A stretch of 64,000 nucleotides of DNA, from NCBI GenBank assembly GCA_002421605.1, contig DISJ01000003.1:62001-126000 (forward strand), written 5' to 3'. Position 1 is the first letter of the stretch; every line of letters begins with the position of its first letter. Below are positions 42,954 through 51,440 of the stretch, in pieces. This DNA comes from Rhodobacteraceae bacterium UBA6213. GTDB lineage: Bacteria > Pseudomonadota > Alphaproteobacteria > Rhodobacterales > Rhodobacteraceae. The translations under genes were made by a program, and so were the position numbers. The notes beneath the pieces are model-generated. The model had not been told where the DNA came from and did no database searches. It saw nothing but the letters and a program-made list of their open reading frames with translations.

Positions 42954-44126
42954 TCATTCGAAATCGCGGCTTGCAACAGCGCGGGCAATTTCGCGGCGCA
43001 CCAGTTTGCGTACGCTGCGAGTGATGCGCTCTCCAAGTGTGCCCTGCAATTCTTGCCGGATGATTTCAGAGACCATGGCGCGCAGCGCTGCCTCGTCGAT
43101 CAACGCGTCTTGGGTGCCGCCAAACAGGCTTTCCTCATCCGCCTCAGACAGTTCGTTTTCGGCGTCCAGACGCATCTGATCGTAGCTCGACAGCGATGCT
43201 TTGGCTTTGGGCGATGCGGGTTGGGCATCAGCCAGATGCAAGCGGCGCGGCTGCGCAGCTTCGGCCAAAAGCTCGTCTTCCGGGTCTTCCTCCGCCCAAT
43301 CCGAGGCGGTCAACTCGGCTTCTGCTGGGTCGAGCGGGTCAACCCACTCAACAGCCTCAAGCTGCTGGTGGGCGGATTCGGCCATGATCGGAGGAGGCGC
43401 AAGCTCGGGCTCGCTTGCCACCGGATCGGGTGCTGCGGCGCGCGGGGGATCGAAAGTTTCGGTTGCGCCTGTCAAAGCTGGTTCCTCTGGCGCATCATCC
43501 GCAGGCTCTACAGGAAACGGTTGCACGAAGGCTGCGGCCAATGCCTCGCCGGGTGCCGTATAGGTGAAATCGTCGCCGTGGTCCGGCTCAAACGGCTCGT
43601 CGCTGGCGGCCACTGCGGCTTCCAATTCGGCAATCGTCGATTCCAGCCGCGAAAGCTCGTCGTTCAGGTTTTCGGGCGCGGACTCAGCTTCGGGCAATTG
43701 CCAATCTGACGCCAAGGTAAGCCCGGAATCGGGCATTTCATCTGCGCTCGTATCGACAAGCGCCGCCTCGACAGCGCCTTGGCGCGAAAGCGCCTCGGTT
43801 GCGTTGGCAGCATCGTGATCGTTTGAGGCGAGCGCCGGATCGGCCAGTTCGGCGCCTTCACCATTGCGCGGATCTGGCCATGCGATTGTCTCGGCGGCAA
43901 GGCTGGGTGGTTCGGCGGCGGGCGCATCCGCGGTCTGCGCCACGCGAAGCGCCGGGGTCAGCACCAGCGTTTCTGCGGCCAGCGCTACAGGTTCTACCGG
44001 GCGTGTCGCCATATCGGCGGCGCGAAACAGACCAGTGCGTCGCGGCCCCACCCCATCTTGTGAAACCAGGCGCCGGATCGAGGTCAAGACATCCTCGATC
44101 TCTGCATGCGTCCGAGATTCAGACAT
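42954..44126 (-). CDS. PopZ-like (DUF2497-type) polar organiser candidate
   Basis: A 390-aa protein with the three-part plan of PopZ. There is a short N-terminal helix (IEDVLTSIRRLVSQDG, residues 10-25), matching the EEILASIRRIISED-type helix of DUF2497 proteins. A long acidic, Ala/Pro/Glu-rich and probably disordered middle spans about 30-320. A C-terminal helical module follows (about 345-390: ALRAMVSEIIRQELQGTLG, then a RKLVRREIARAV helix). In Caulobacter PopZ the C-terminal helices oligomerise into a polar matrix. Overall sequence identity would be low. The start follows GGCGGAGGGCCCT. It is followed at its 3' side by non-coding sequence. Confidence 0.65.
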   Translation of the reverse strand: MSESRTHAEIEDVLTSIRRLVSQDGVGPRRTGLFRAADMATRPVEPVALAAETLVLTPALRVAQTADAPAAEPPSLAAETIAWPDPRNGEGAELADPALASNDHDAANATEALSRQGAVEAALVDTSADEMPDSGLTLASDWQLPEAESAPENLNDELSRLESTIAELEAAVAASDEPFEPDHGDDFTYTAPGEALAAAFVQPFPVEPADDAPEEPALTGATETFDPPRAAAPDPVASEPELAPPPIMAESAHQQLEAVEWVDPLDPAEAELTASDWAEEDPEDELLAEAAQPRRLHLADAQPASPKAKASLSSYDQMRLDAENELSEADEESLFGGTQDALIDEAALRAMVSEIIRQELQGTLGERITRSVRKLVRREIARAVASRDFE

Positions 44127-44207
44127 AGGGCCCTCCGCCAAATTTCGCCTGTTCACGCGAGTCTACCCGCGCGCGACGGCCAAGACAACGAAACCTTGCC
44201 CCGAAAA

Positions 44208-45581
44208 CTACTTGCCGATGGCACGCAGCACGCGGTCAAGGCTTTCGCCCTGGACGGAAGTATGCGGCGCGTTCTGCACGGCGTTGTAGTAGGCGGCAGG
44301 ATCATATGTCGGGATCCCGAGGTTCAGGCGTTCGACCGTCAGCAGACCCATAGACGACAAAAGTGAATAGAGTGATACCTGATAATTGGCTTCTGCCGTA
44401 ATCCTGTCGCCCTGCGCGCTAAGCAATTCCTGTTCGGCGTTCAGCACTTCAAGCGTGGTGCGTGCACCAAGCGTCGCTTCTTCCTTTACGCCTTCATAGG
44501 CAACGTTAGCCGCAGCGATTTGCTGGTCGAGCGAAATGATCTGCGCCCGCGCAACTTCGATGTTGGCCCAAGATACGGCAACGTTTTGCGCAATGATGCG
44601 GCTGGTTTGCAGCAACGAAGCGGTCGTCCTGTCGCGGTTGGCCAGTGCTTTGCGATGCGCCGAAGACCGCGCGCCGCCCGCGTAAAGTGTCTGCGACATC
44701 GTGACACCCAGAGAAAGGGTGTGGCTGTCGCCGCTCACCGTGTTATCGGACGCACTGGCAGAGGCCGTGCCCTTCACGGTGGGCAAACGTTCAGCGGCAG
44801 CGGCTTGCACCGCCAGTTCGGCAACCGTCACCAGGCGTTGCGCCTGAAGGATCGAGGGATGCAGCCGTTGCGCGGTAGCGGTTGCCTCGGCAAGCGAAGC
44901 GGGCAGCGCGGGGGCGCGCGGCAAGCCGTTGATCGAGACGGGATAGGTGCCAGTGGCTACCTTGTAGCTTTCGCGCGCAGCGGCAAGCTGGCCCTCGGCT
45001 GCAGCCAAACCGGCGCGCGCCGCTGCCAGCCGTGCTTCGGCCAGCGCCACGTCGGTCCGCGTTACTTCGCCCACCGCAAAGCGGTCGTTTGCAGCGCGCA
45101 ACGATTCACCGATCACGCGCACCGAGTTGCGGCTGATGGCCACAGTCTCTGTGGCGCTTTTCACGCCGGTATACGCTTTGACTGCCGAAAGCAGAACGTC
45201 CTGTTCCACCGCCACAAGCGCTTGACGCGTTGCAAGAACGGATTCCTTGGCAATCTCGATACCGATCTTGCTGCGGCCAAAATCATAGAGCGTCAAAGAC
45301 GCGCTCAGCGCCAGCGCGATGGTGTTGGAATCCGCCGTCGCTGTTGAATAAGCGGTGGTCGAGGCGCTCCAGCTCAGCACCGGGCGAAGCGATGCGATAG
45401 CTTGCGCCACGTCTTCATCCGCGGCGCGCAGCGTTGCGCGGTTTTGTTCGAGCAGGTTAGAGTTTCGATAGGCCGCGACCATCGCGTCGGCCAGTGATTG
45501 CGCCTGCACCGCGCCACCCGCTAGCACCGAAGTTGCGAGTGCACCCGCCAGTACGAAAGCCTTGACCACGCTGTTTCTCAT
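44208..45581 (-). CDS. tolC: TolC-family outer membrane efflux channel
   Basis: A 457-aa protein with a signal peptide (MRNSVVKAFVLAGALATSVLAGGAVQA) followed by two TolC-type helical repeats. The first repeat includes ADEDVAQAIASLRPVLSW and GEVTRTDVALAEARLA; the second includes LYAGGARSSAHRKALANRD and LGARTTLEVLNAEQELLSAQ. TolC forms the outer-membrane exit for type I secretion and RND/ABC pumps. No partner pump is adjacent. It is in the same direction as and downstream of pcm (107-bp gap), an arrangement common in this order. Confidence 0.93.
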   Translation of the reverse strand: MRNSVVKAFVLAGALATSVLAGGAVQAQSLADAMVAAYRNSNLLEQNRATLRAADEDVAQAIASLRPVLSWSASTTAYSTATADSNTIALALSASLTLYDFGRSKIGIEIAKESVLATRQALVAVEQDVLLSAVKAYTGVKSATETVAISRNSVRVIGESLRAANDRFAVGEVTRTDVALAEARLAAARAGLAAAEGQLAAARESYKVATGTYPVSINGLPRAPALPASLAEATATAQRLHPSILQAQRLVTVAELAVQAAAAERLPTVKGTASASASDNTVSGDSHTLSLGVTMSQTLYAGGARSSAHRKALANRDRTTASLLQTSRIIAQNVAVSWANIEVARAQIISLDQQIAAANVAYEGVKEEATLGARTTLEVLNAEQELLSAQGDRITAEANYQVSLYSLLSSMGLLTVERLNLGIPTYDPAAYYNAVQNAPHTSVQGESLDRVLRAIGK

Positions 45582-45688
45582 ACCTGCAATCCCTACATCC
45601 CTAGCGCCCGTCGCGGGCCGTTATTGACCTGGACTTCGCCCGAGCCGCCATTCAACGTCGGCTGGCGGTCGTTCCGTCGCGGCCCCGA

Positions 45689-46339
45689 TCAGAGCACGAA
45701 GCCATGTTCGGCTTCGCAACCCGGCAAAATCGGCGCCATGGCGTTAAAGGCATGCCGCCAGGCAATGGCACCGTCAATCTTGCGCCCGATCCGCACAACG
45801 CCCACCGGGCCTTCGCGGAACAGACAAATGATGCGGCCACCGTCGCGTAGTTGTTCCGCAATGGCCGCAGGCAACACCTCGACTGCGCCCTCGACGAGGA
45901 TCGCATCGTAAGGTCCGTGCTTGGCCGCGCCTTCGACAAGCTCACCTGTCACCACGACCGCATTGTCGGCGCCCACCGCTGCCAATGTAGCTTGAGCCGC
46001 CTTCGCAAACTCGGCGGTGTCGAGCGCCACAACCGCTTCGGCCATGCGCGCAATCAGCGCCGCTGTGTAACCAGTGCCACAACCCACGTCGAGCACCAGA
46101 TCCGTGCCCTGCAGATCAAGCGTGTCGAGCATTTTTGCCAGTGTTCTGGGCTCCAGCATAACCCGCCCGGGCGCGATGACGATGTCATCGCCCACATAGG
46201 CGGTTTCACGGCAGCGCGCAGGCACGAAGTCTTCGCGCGGAACTGCCAGCATGGCCTCGATAACCGGATATTTTGTCACATCGTTGGGGCGGATCTGGCT
46301 GTCGACCATTATGGTGCGGCGCGTCGCAAAATCTTGCAT
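45689..46339 (-). CDS. pcm: Protein-L-isoaspartate O-methyltransferase family
   Basis: A 216-aa SAM-dependent methyltransferase, PCMT family. Motif I is VLDVGCGTGYTAALIA; the N-terminal RRTIMVDSQIRPNDVT marks the alphaproteobacterial group of the family. The repair substrate is isoaspartate-damaged protein, but this clade has not been widely tested. The ATG at 46339 is picked because the frame upstream (to 47044) overlaps the divergent small exported gene. It is followed by tolC on the same strand. Confidence 0.88.
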   Translation of the reverse strand: MQDFATRRTIMVDSQIRPNDVTKYPVIEAMLAVPREDFVPARCRETAYVGDDIVIAPGRVMLEPRTLAKMLDTLDLQGTDLVLDVGCGTGYTAALIARMAEAVVALDTAEFAKAAQATLAAVGADNAVVVTGELVEGAAKHGPYDAILVEGAVEVLPAAIAEQLRDGGRIICLFREGPVGVVRIGRKIDGAIAWRHAFNAMAPILPGCEAEHGFVL

Positions 46340-46535
46340 CGGTGAACTCTTCGGTCTGGATTTAGCCTGCGCGAAGTCTTGCCACATTCCCGTGGCACCC
46401 GCAACCATGCCCGCAACGCGATCCCGCTTGCGCCGCAAATTGCCTGAAAGGTGTGGCACAGCAGCCTTGGCAGCGGGGCGAGCGGGCGCTATCTTGACCG
46501 TTCCAGCCCGCCGCCGCACCCGAAGGAATATCTCG

Positions 46536-46853
46536 ATGGCCCTGCATCGTCTGTCAATTGCCGCACTCACGCTGCTCGCTTCGGGCTCGCTCGCATCTGC
46601 TGAGCCTCGGCAATTGACAATTCCGATCGATTTCAGCTGCCCGATTTCAGAACCACCGCTGATCGAGTTTGTGCTCGCGCGCCAGCCGGGCGTGATGTCG
46701 GTTGAGATGCTGGTCGATGACGAAGTGGCGGTGGTGATTTTCGAAAACATGCAGACCGACATGGAAACGCTGGTCGCGGCATTAATCGACGCGGGCTTGG
46801 GCGAAATGATTGGTGCAAAGCCGATCACCGAAGCCGCAGCCCCCACCACATAA
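46536..46853 (+). CDS. Small exported HMA-like protein with a single cysteine
   Basis: A 105-aa protein with a signal peptide (MALHRLSIAALTLLASGSLASA). The mature part has a ferredoxin-like beta-alpha-beta pattern as in heavy-metal-associated domains: ...GVMSVEMLVDDEVAVVIF, then TDMETLVAALIDAGLG. The usual CxxC is absent; only one Cys is present, in DFSCPISEP. The start follows GAAGGAATATCTCG. It faces a hairpin and the convergent rhodanese gene. Its function is unknown; metal binding is not shown. Confidence 0.7.
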   Translation: MALHRLSIAALTLLASGSLASAEPRQLTIPIDFSCPISEPPLIEFVLARQPGVMSVEMLVDDEVAVVIFENMQTDMETLVAALIDAGLGEMIGAKPITEAAAPTT

Positions 46854-46860
46854 GGGCCGC

Positions 46861-46885
46861 ACGGCGAGGGCCTTCCCCTCGCCGT
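46861..46885. terminator. Terminator-like hairpin between convergent genes
   Basis: ACGGCGAGGG and CCCTCGCCGT make a perfect 10-bp stem with loop CCTTC, 8 bp after the small exported gene. There is no T run. Confidence 0.55.
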
Positions 46886-46908
46886 AGGATGGATAGCGTA
46901 GCTGGCGC

Positions 46909-47823
46909 CTAGTTGCTGGCCAGCGGGCGCGCGGGGTCCTGCGTCCAGCCCGTGATCGAATCGACGTAAAGCGCCGCGTTTTCCAGCCCCATCAACTCGT
47001 GCATCACGAACCAGTCGGTCGCCGAAAGGTGGCCGGCCATGCAATAGGCAATCACCGGCTGCGCCGGGTCGGCAAGCTCGGCGGGCATCAGGGCGCGCAG
47101 ATCGTCAAGCGGCTTCAGACGGCTGGCAATGGCGTCGAAAAGCGTCGCGTGTTCAAGGTTGAGCGCACCGGGAATATGCCCGCCAGCACCCGCCGCGCCG
47201 CCTTGAGCACCCGAATACTGCGCCGCAGAGCGCGCATCGATCAACGTGGTGTTGCCACCAAGCGCCGCCACGACCTCGTCGGTGGTGGCCAAAAGCTCGG
47301 GGCGGACCTGCGCCACAAAGTTGCCGGGGTTGGGCACCACGACATCAGTGGAAACCGGGTCAGCTGCATCCGCAACCCAAGCCGCCCAACCGCCATCTAG
47401 AATTGCTACGTCGTCGTGGCCTGCGTACTTGAAACTCCAGTAAACGCGCGCGGCGCCGCCGAAGTCCACCGCGCCGCTGCCGGTCGAAACGATCACCACA
47501 AGGCTAGTGTCATTCGCGCCGAGCGCCGCGATGCTGGCTTGCAGACTCGCCGTTTCGGGCGCCGAACCTGGCACAGCGCCCAAACCTCGCCACGCACCAG
47601 GATATGCCGACCAGACCGCGCCCGGCACATGCCCTGCGCTATAGTCATCGGCCGCTGTATTGCCCCGAATATCGATAATCACCAGATCTTCGCGGCCCAA
47701 ATTGGCCGCAAGCCAAGCAGGGGGCGCGAGCGGGCCGGGCAATCCGTCAGCCAGCGCAGGGGCCAACACCAGAAATAGCGCGGCAAAGACCGGCGCAACG
47801 CGCGTTAACAGTAGCTTCAACAT
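46909..47823 (-). CDS. Periplasmic thiosulfate sulfurtransferase (rhodanese)
   Basis: A 304-aa protein with a signal peptide (MLKLLLTRVAPVFAALFLVLAPALA) and two rhodanese domains. The first domain, at about 35-155, lacks the cysteine (VIVSTGSGA); the second, at about 175-300, has the active-site Cys261 in YCMAGHLSA. This matches SseA-like sulfurtransferases in the periplasm. The start follows GAAGGATCACCTG. The open frame to 47964 is rejected because it lacks a signal peptide at its own start. It is divergent from rpmB. Confidence 0.88.
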   Translation of the reverse strand: MLKLLLTRVAPVFAALFLVLAPALADGLPGPLAPPAWLAANLGREDLVIIDIRGNTAADDYSAGHVPGAVWSAYPGAWRGLGAVPGSAPETASLQASIAALGANDTSLVVIVSTGSGAVDFGGAARVYWSFKYAGHDDVAILDGGWAAWVADAADPVSTDVVVPNPGNFVAQVRPELLATTDEVVAALGGNTTLIDARSAAQYSGAQGGAAGAGGHIPGALNLEHATLFDAIASRLKPLDDLRALMPAELADPAQPVIAYCMAGHLSATDWFVMHELMGLENAALYVDSITGWTQDPARPLASN

Positions 47824-48122
47824 CAGGTGATCCTTCGTTTCTGGGCTGACGTATTTGTGTCGTTGCGGCCATCCGGTAAGACGAAGGCGCGCAGTAATCG
47901 CAGGCTGCAGTTTCAGCCGCGCCGTCCGCAAGTGCAAATCACGTCCTTGCGTGATCGTTGCCATACGCCGATAAGGGGCACTGCCCCGGCAGATGATTCA
48001 TCGCTTGACGAGGCGCGGCGGAGTCCGTATCCAGCCGCAATGGATTTGGGGGCGCTGCCGAGGCGGCGCCCATTGATGTTGTGGCTGCGCCTTGGCAGCC
48101 TTGGGAAACGAAGGAATACGCC

Positions 48123-48410
48123 ATGTCGCGCGTCTGTGAATTGACCGGCAAAGGCCCGATGTCGGGCAACACGGTAAGCCACGCCAACAACAGGTCGCGG
48201 CGTCGCTTTCTGCCTAACCTGAACGATGTCACGCTGATGTCCGACGCGCTCGGTACCGCGTTCAAACTGCGCATCTCGGCAGCCGGGCTGCGTTCGGTTG
48301 ACCATCGCGGCGGGCTTGACGCCTTTCTCGCCAAGGCCCGCGATGAAGACCTTTCGGTCAACGCGTTGAAAATCAAAAAAGCAATCAGCAAGGCGCAAAG
48401 CGCCGCCTGA
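48123..48410 (+). CDS. rpmB: 50S ribosomal protein L28
   Basis: A 95-aa L28 with the conserved opening MSRVCELTGKGPMSGNTVSHANN, the RRRFLPNLNDVTLMS strand, and RISAAGLRSVDHRGGLDAFL. The cysteine in ELTGK's vicinity (VCELTGK) fits a form with partial zinc ribbon features, though a full C4 set is not present. Starts after AAGGAATACGCC. A clear terminator follows at 48432-48462. Confidence 0.97.
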   Translation: MSRVCELTGKGPMSGNTVSHANNRSRRRFLPNLNDVTLMSDALGTAFKLRISAAGLRSVDHRGGLDAFLAKARDEDLSVNALKIKKAISKAQSAA

Positions 48411-48431
48411 TCCTGCTGGCAAGCACTGATT

Positions 48432-48462
48432 AAAGGCCTCGCCCCAAGCGGCGGGGCCTTTT
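48432..48462 (+). terminator. Rho-independent terminator after rpmB
   Basis: AAAGGCCTCGCC pairs with GGCGGGGCCTTT (12 bp, one G-U) and is followed by a T. Confidence 0.82.
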
Positions 48463-48708
48463 GCGTTGGCCTTCACAGCACTGTGCGGCAGTTAGAACAT
48501 TGCTCGCTTTGCTTTCTCCAAGGTTAGGCGCACTCTGAGGTCATGAAGTGCATGGCTCGCACATATCTCACGCGACTCGCCGCGCTCGTTCTTCGCATTC
48601 CCCGCGTATCCATCGTGGCAGCGGAGCATGAAGCCAAGGCGCACCCGGTTCTTGCACCGCCTCATGCCTCGAACCTTTCACATTCAACACTTGTAAAACG
48701 ATATTGAC

Positions 48709-49170
48709 ATGTTTGCTCTCAAGACACTTCTGGCTGCGGGCGTAGTTGCATTTGCCCTGCCCGCTTCGGCAGACATCCTGATCTCAGGTCAGTACCTGAT
48801 CGTTTCACGCGGCGCGATGGCCGCGGGGGCTGCATACTTTGTGGTCGAAAATACCGGCGCCACCGACGACCATTTGGTCGGTGCCAGTTCTACTTTTGCC
48901 GCGAGGACTGAACTGCACACCCATATCGCCAGCCCAAACGGTGTGATGCAGATGGTCAGTGTTCCCGGTGGCTGGATTATCCCCGCAGGCGGTATCCATG
49001 TGCTGCAACGTGGCGGTGACCATGTGATGCTGATGGGTATGTCCCCGAGGCCGCAAATGGGCGACGTGGTTACGCTAACACTGACGTTCGAAAAAGCAGG
49101 AGATGTGCCGGTGCAGATCGTCGTCGGCGCGCCAGCGGGCACCGTGCCGATGCGACCTGTCACACCGTAA
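48709..49170 (+). CDS. PCuAC-type periplasmic copper chaperone
   Basis: A 153-aa protein with a signal peptide (MFALKTLLAAGVVAFALPASA). The PCuA(C) copper site pattern is visible: ELHTHIASPNGVMQM, then HVLQRGGDHVMLMGM, giving His and Met ligands. Such chaperones deliver Cu(I) to cytochrome oxidase. The two upstream ribosome binding site candidates are weak (ACGATATTGAC). A degenerate paralogue follows 370 bp later. Copper-related genes continue to 51.1 kb. Confidence 0.86.
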   Translation: MFALKTLLAAGVVAFALPASADILISGQYLIVSRGAMAAGAAYFVVENTGATDDHLVGASSTFAARTELHTHIASPNGVMQMVSVPGGWIIPAGGIHVLQRGGDHVMLMGMSPRPQMGDVVTLTLTFEKAGDVPVQIVVGAPAGTVPMRPVTP

Positions 49171-49541
49171 CATCCCGTTAAAAATTAAGAAAAACGTGCT
49201 CGCGCAGCGATTGTGCCCGATTCATTTCAGCCGATCCCAATTCCGTGAGAGTCTGCCGTTGTACAACTTGTCGCATGCGGCGGCGCGACCCATAGGTGTA
49301 TGTTGCGTGCATGATGGTTGGGTTTATTTGATAGCTCTGCCAAGACTGCCCTGCACTGCTTCTCAGCGCCTCCGGACGTGGCACTTTCACGGCTATCGGA
49401 TCGGTAAGAGTCGCCACCGGACGGCCTGCAGCGCTGCAAAAAAGGCCACTTTCAAGCAACGGCAGGAACGCGCGCTCCACCGATGCTCGTTACGCGCGCA
49501 AACGTAGCCATTCTGTGCAACACCCTAGAAGGAGTGATCAG
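49171..49541. other. Intergenic stretch of about 370 bp
   Basis: No supportable gene on either strand. The last 100 bp must carry the promoter of the second PCuAC-like gene; a clear ribosome binding site (AGAAGGAGTGATCAG) precedes its start. Confidence 0.6.
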
Positions 49542-49967
49542 ATGAAATCTGTAAAATACCTGCTGGCCGTCTGCGCAATCGCCTTTGCGCTTCCCGCATT
49601 CGCGCAAGATGTGTCGGTTGAAGGGGCCTATGTCATGCCGCTAGCTGGTATGGATAATGCCGCCGGACTCTACATGGTCATCAAGAACGCGAACAAGGAC
49701 CTTATAACGCTGATCGGCGGCATGTCCGAAGCTGCGGGCGAAGTTGACCTCTATTCCACCATCTGGTCGAGCAAGGGTGTGCCCGAAATGGCGATGCAAC
49801 CCGAGGGCATCAATATCAGCGGCAACGGCGGCCTAGTGCTTTCACCGGGTGGTGTGCTCTTGACGTTGAAAGACCTCAAGGCGCCGCTGAATGTGGGCGA
49901 CGTGGTCACAGTCACGGTGAAGTTCGCGCAAGGCCTTGAACTGCCGGTCGAAGCTGTTGTGAAATGA
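49542..49967 (+). CDS. PCuAC-fold protein lacking the copper ligands
   Basis: A 141-aa exported protein (signal peptide MKSVKYLLAVCAIAFALPAFA, cleavage before QD) of the same fold as the gene at 48709. The alignment to that paralogue is clear along the strands, e.g. AAGLYMVIKNANKD against the YFVVENTG strand, and NVGDVVTVTVKFAQGLELPV against MGDVVTLTLTF. However, the ligand positions read VDLYSTIWS and GVLLTLKDL where the paralogue has ELHTHIAS and HVMLMGM; the His residues are gone. It probably does not bind Cu(I) in the same way. The start follows AGAAGGAGTGATCAG. Confidence 0.75.
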   Translation: MKSVKYLLAVCAIAFALPAFAQDVSVEGAYVMPLAGMDNAAGLYMVIKNANKDLITLIGGMSEAAGEVDLYSTIWSSKGVPEMAMQPEGINISGNGGLVLSPGGVLLTLKDLKAPLNVGDVVTVTVKFAQGLELPVEAVVK

Positions 49968-50005
49968 ATTAGAGTCCGGCCCACTAGGGCTGGTTGCTAC
50001 AGTGC

Positions 50006-50029
50006 GGGCGGGGCAGTAGTCCCGCCCTT
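50006..50029 (+). terminator. Terminator-like hairpin after the PCuAC-fold gene
   Basis: GGGCGGG and CCCGCCC pair around an 8-nt loop and are followed by TT. Confidence 0.6.
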
Positions 50030-50131
50030 CGCTTTGCGCGCACGCCACAGTTTTGAACGCATTTGCGTGAACCGCGGCTTTTTACGCGTTTTCTCTGCCA
50101 CCTTTTCGCGCTGTTGCTCTATGATTGCGCC

Positions 50132-50485
50132 ATGATGACTCGCGTTCCGCACCGTTTTATTGCGTTTGGCCTGTCGCTGCTTTTGGCGGTGACCAGCGTC
50201 ACGATGGCGGTGGCGCGCGGCCAGACCCGCGTTGCGGGCGAGATTGTCATCTGTTCGGGTTATGGCCTGACCACCATCTCTGTCGACGAGTTCGGCAATG
50301 AGGTGACGCAGGTTCAGATCTGCCCGGACATGGCGTTGGGCCTGTTGGCCGCTGTTGCGCACACGCCGCTTATCGTCGAACGCCCCGCCGGGCGGGTTAG
50401 CGATCTGATCCTCGTCGAACCCCGTCTGCTGCATTCGCGTTCATTCGTGACGGCGCGTGCCAGGGGGCCGCCTGTGCTGGTCTGA
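50132..50485 (+). CDS. DUF2946-like small exported protein
   Basis: A 117-aa protein with an N-terminal hydrophobic segment (VPHRFIAFGLSLLLAVTSVTMA) that may be a signal peptide or anchor. The conserved pattern VICSGYGLTTI ... QICPDMALG ... ARGPP resembles DUF2946 proteins, which occur beside copper genes; the second cysteine of the usual CPxC pair is replaced (CPDM). The function is unknown. Its position right after the two PCuAC-like genes supports a copper link. ATG at 50132 or 50135. Confidence 0.65.
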   Translation: MMTRVPHRFIAFGLSLLLAVTSVTMAVARGQTRVAGEIVICSGYGLTTISVDEFGNEVTQVQICPDMALGLLAAVAHTPLIVERPAGRVSDLILVEPRLLHSRSFVTARARGPPVLV

Positions 50486-50576
50486 CACTTTCAGACCCGC
50501 GGCGGTGCCGCAAAAGATTTCCAGCAATCCATTTTCTTACGACCCCCGCACCGATTACGGCGCATCCTCCCCCCAA

Positions 50577-50879
50577 TCATTCGTGACAGAGAGTCTCGGC
50601 GTTGACCGCGAAATCGGTGTAGCGCGCCCAAAACGCGCGATCATCGGGGCGGGTTGAGCGGCGCGCGGTCTCGGCCTTGTCGGGGTCGCGGAAAAACTCG
50701 GCGACGCGGCGCTGATCGCTTCGATCAAGACTTTGGTCGGCCAGAAACTGCAAGCAATCGCACAGGATGGTGCCGGGGCGGTCGGTTGTGACGGCGAGGC
50801 AAGCGGCGCCCACGGGTCCGGCATGGGCAGCGGGCGCGGAAAGGGCGGTTACCGCTGCGAAGGCGGCGGCGAGCCTCAG
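50577..50879 (-). CDS. Small exported four-cysteine protein with probable CTG start
   Basis: The mature-looking sequence starts RLAAAFAAVTALSAPAAHA (signal peptide), then has four cysteines in GAACLAV, TILCDCLQ and ETLCHE, and a conserved-looking FFRDPDKAE and FWARYTDF. I recognise this layout from small exported Rhodobacterales proteins of unknown function (sometimes misannotated as arginine transporters). There is no in-frame ATG, GTG or TTG at a suitable place. A CTG at 50879 overlaps the copZ-like stop (CTGA) and lies behind GAGGTGGTCGG. So a translationally coupled CTG start is the best explanation. 100 codons. Confidence 0.65.
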   Translation of the reverse strand: MRLAAAFAAVTALSAPAAHAGPVGAACLAVTTDRPGTILCDCLQFLADQSLDRSDQRRVAEFFRDPDKAETARRSTRPDDRAFWARYTDFAVNAETLCHE

Positions 50880-51064
50880 CCGACCACCTCGGCGGGGTAG
50901 CCTGCCCCCTTGAGCGCGGCCAGAACGGTGGCGGCGGGAAGGCCGGACACGGTGATTTCGCGGGCCGGAAGGTCCACCTCGACCCGCGCGCCGACGGCGG
51001 CGAGGGCGGCCTCGATAGTGGCCTTGCAATGGCCGCAGGACATGTCTGGAACAGAAAGGATCAT
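50876..51064 (-). CDS. copZ: CopZ-like copper chaperone (HMA domain)
   Basis: A 62-aa cytoplasmic heavy-metal-associated domain with the CxxC site MSCGHCKA at residues 8-15, then GARVEVDLPAREITVSG and a VLAALKGAGYPAEVV helix/strand. Such proteins hand Cu(I) to copper ATPases. The start follows CCGGAGGCCCTC. Its stop codon overlaps the CTG start of the downstream exported protein. No copper ATPase (copA) is in the window. Confidence 0.9.
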   Translation of the reverse strand: MILSVPDMSCGHCKATIEAALAAVGARVEVDLPAREITVSGLPAATVLAALKGAGYPAEVVG

Positions 51065-51301
51065 GAGGGCCTCCGGGCGTTCGATCGAGAGCCATTCTCG
51101 CAGGCGGGGGGCGGGGGGTCAAGCGGCGGCGAGAAGCTGCGTATCGCGCGTGTTATGGGGGTGATGGCGTTGTGTTTGTTGTATTTTCTTGGAGTCGGTA
51201 ACGATTTTTTAAGGGCGTGACCGGGGTCGGGAGCACGCGCTTGTGACGCTGGCGCAAGGGAGCGGTGCGCCGCGCGCGCCCCTTGCGGGTGTGGTGCGGC
51301 G

Positions 51302-51425
51302 GGTGGCCCGCGAAACGGCGCGCTGGCCCGTTTGCAGAGCCAAACGCCCTGCGCTACGCGCAGGGCTGGGAGAGAGGGCGCTATTGACGGTGCGGTGGGT
51401 GACGGACGGCTGCGCGCGAACCGAG
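51302..51425 (+). repeat. Palindromic intergenic repeat, unit A
   Basis: Contains an inverted repeat (AAACGG...CCGTTT at 51313-51333), then a CCAAACGCCCTGCGC block with GCGCAGGGC nearby, and ends ...GTGCGGTGGGTGACGGACGG and CGAACCGAGGGGGTG. Shares the whole order with unit C at 51546-51671. Confidence 0.75.
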
Positions 51426-51440
51426 GGGGTGAGACGGATC

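Noticed and set aside
48543..48707. 54-aa plus-strand frame ending 1 bp before the PCuAC gene
   Set aside because: GAGGT is too close to its ATG and the product has no recognisable features; it could be an upstream leader, but there is no evidence.
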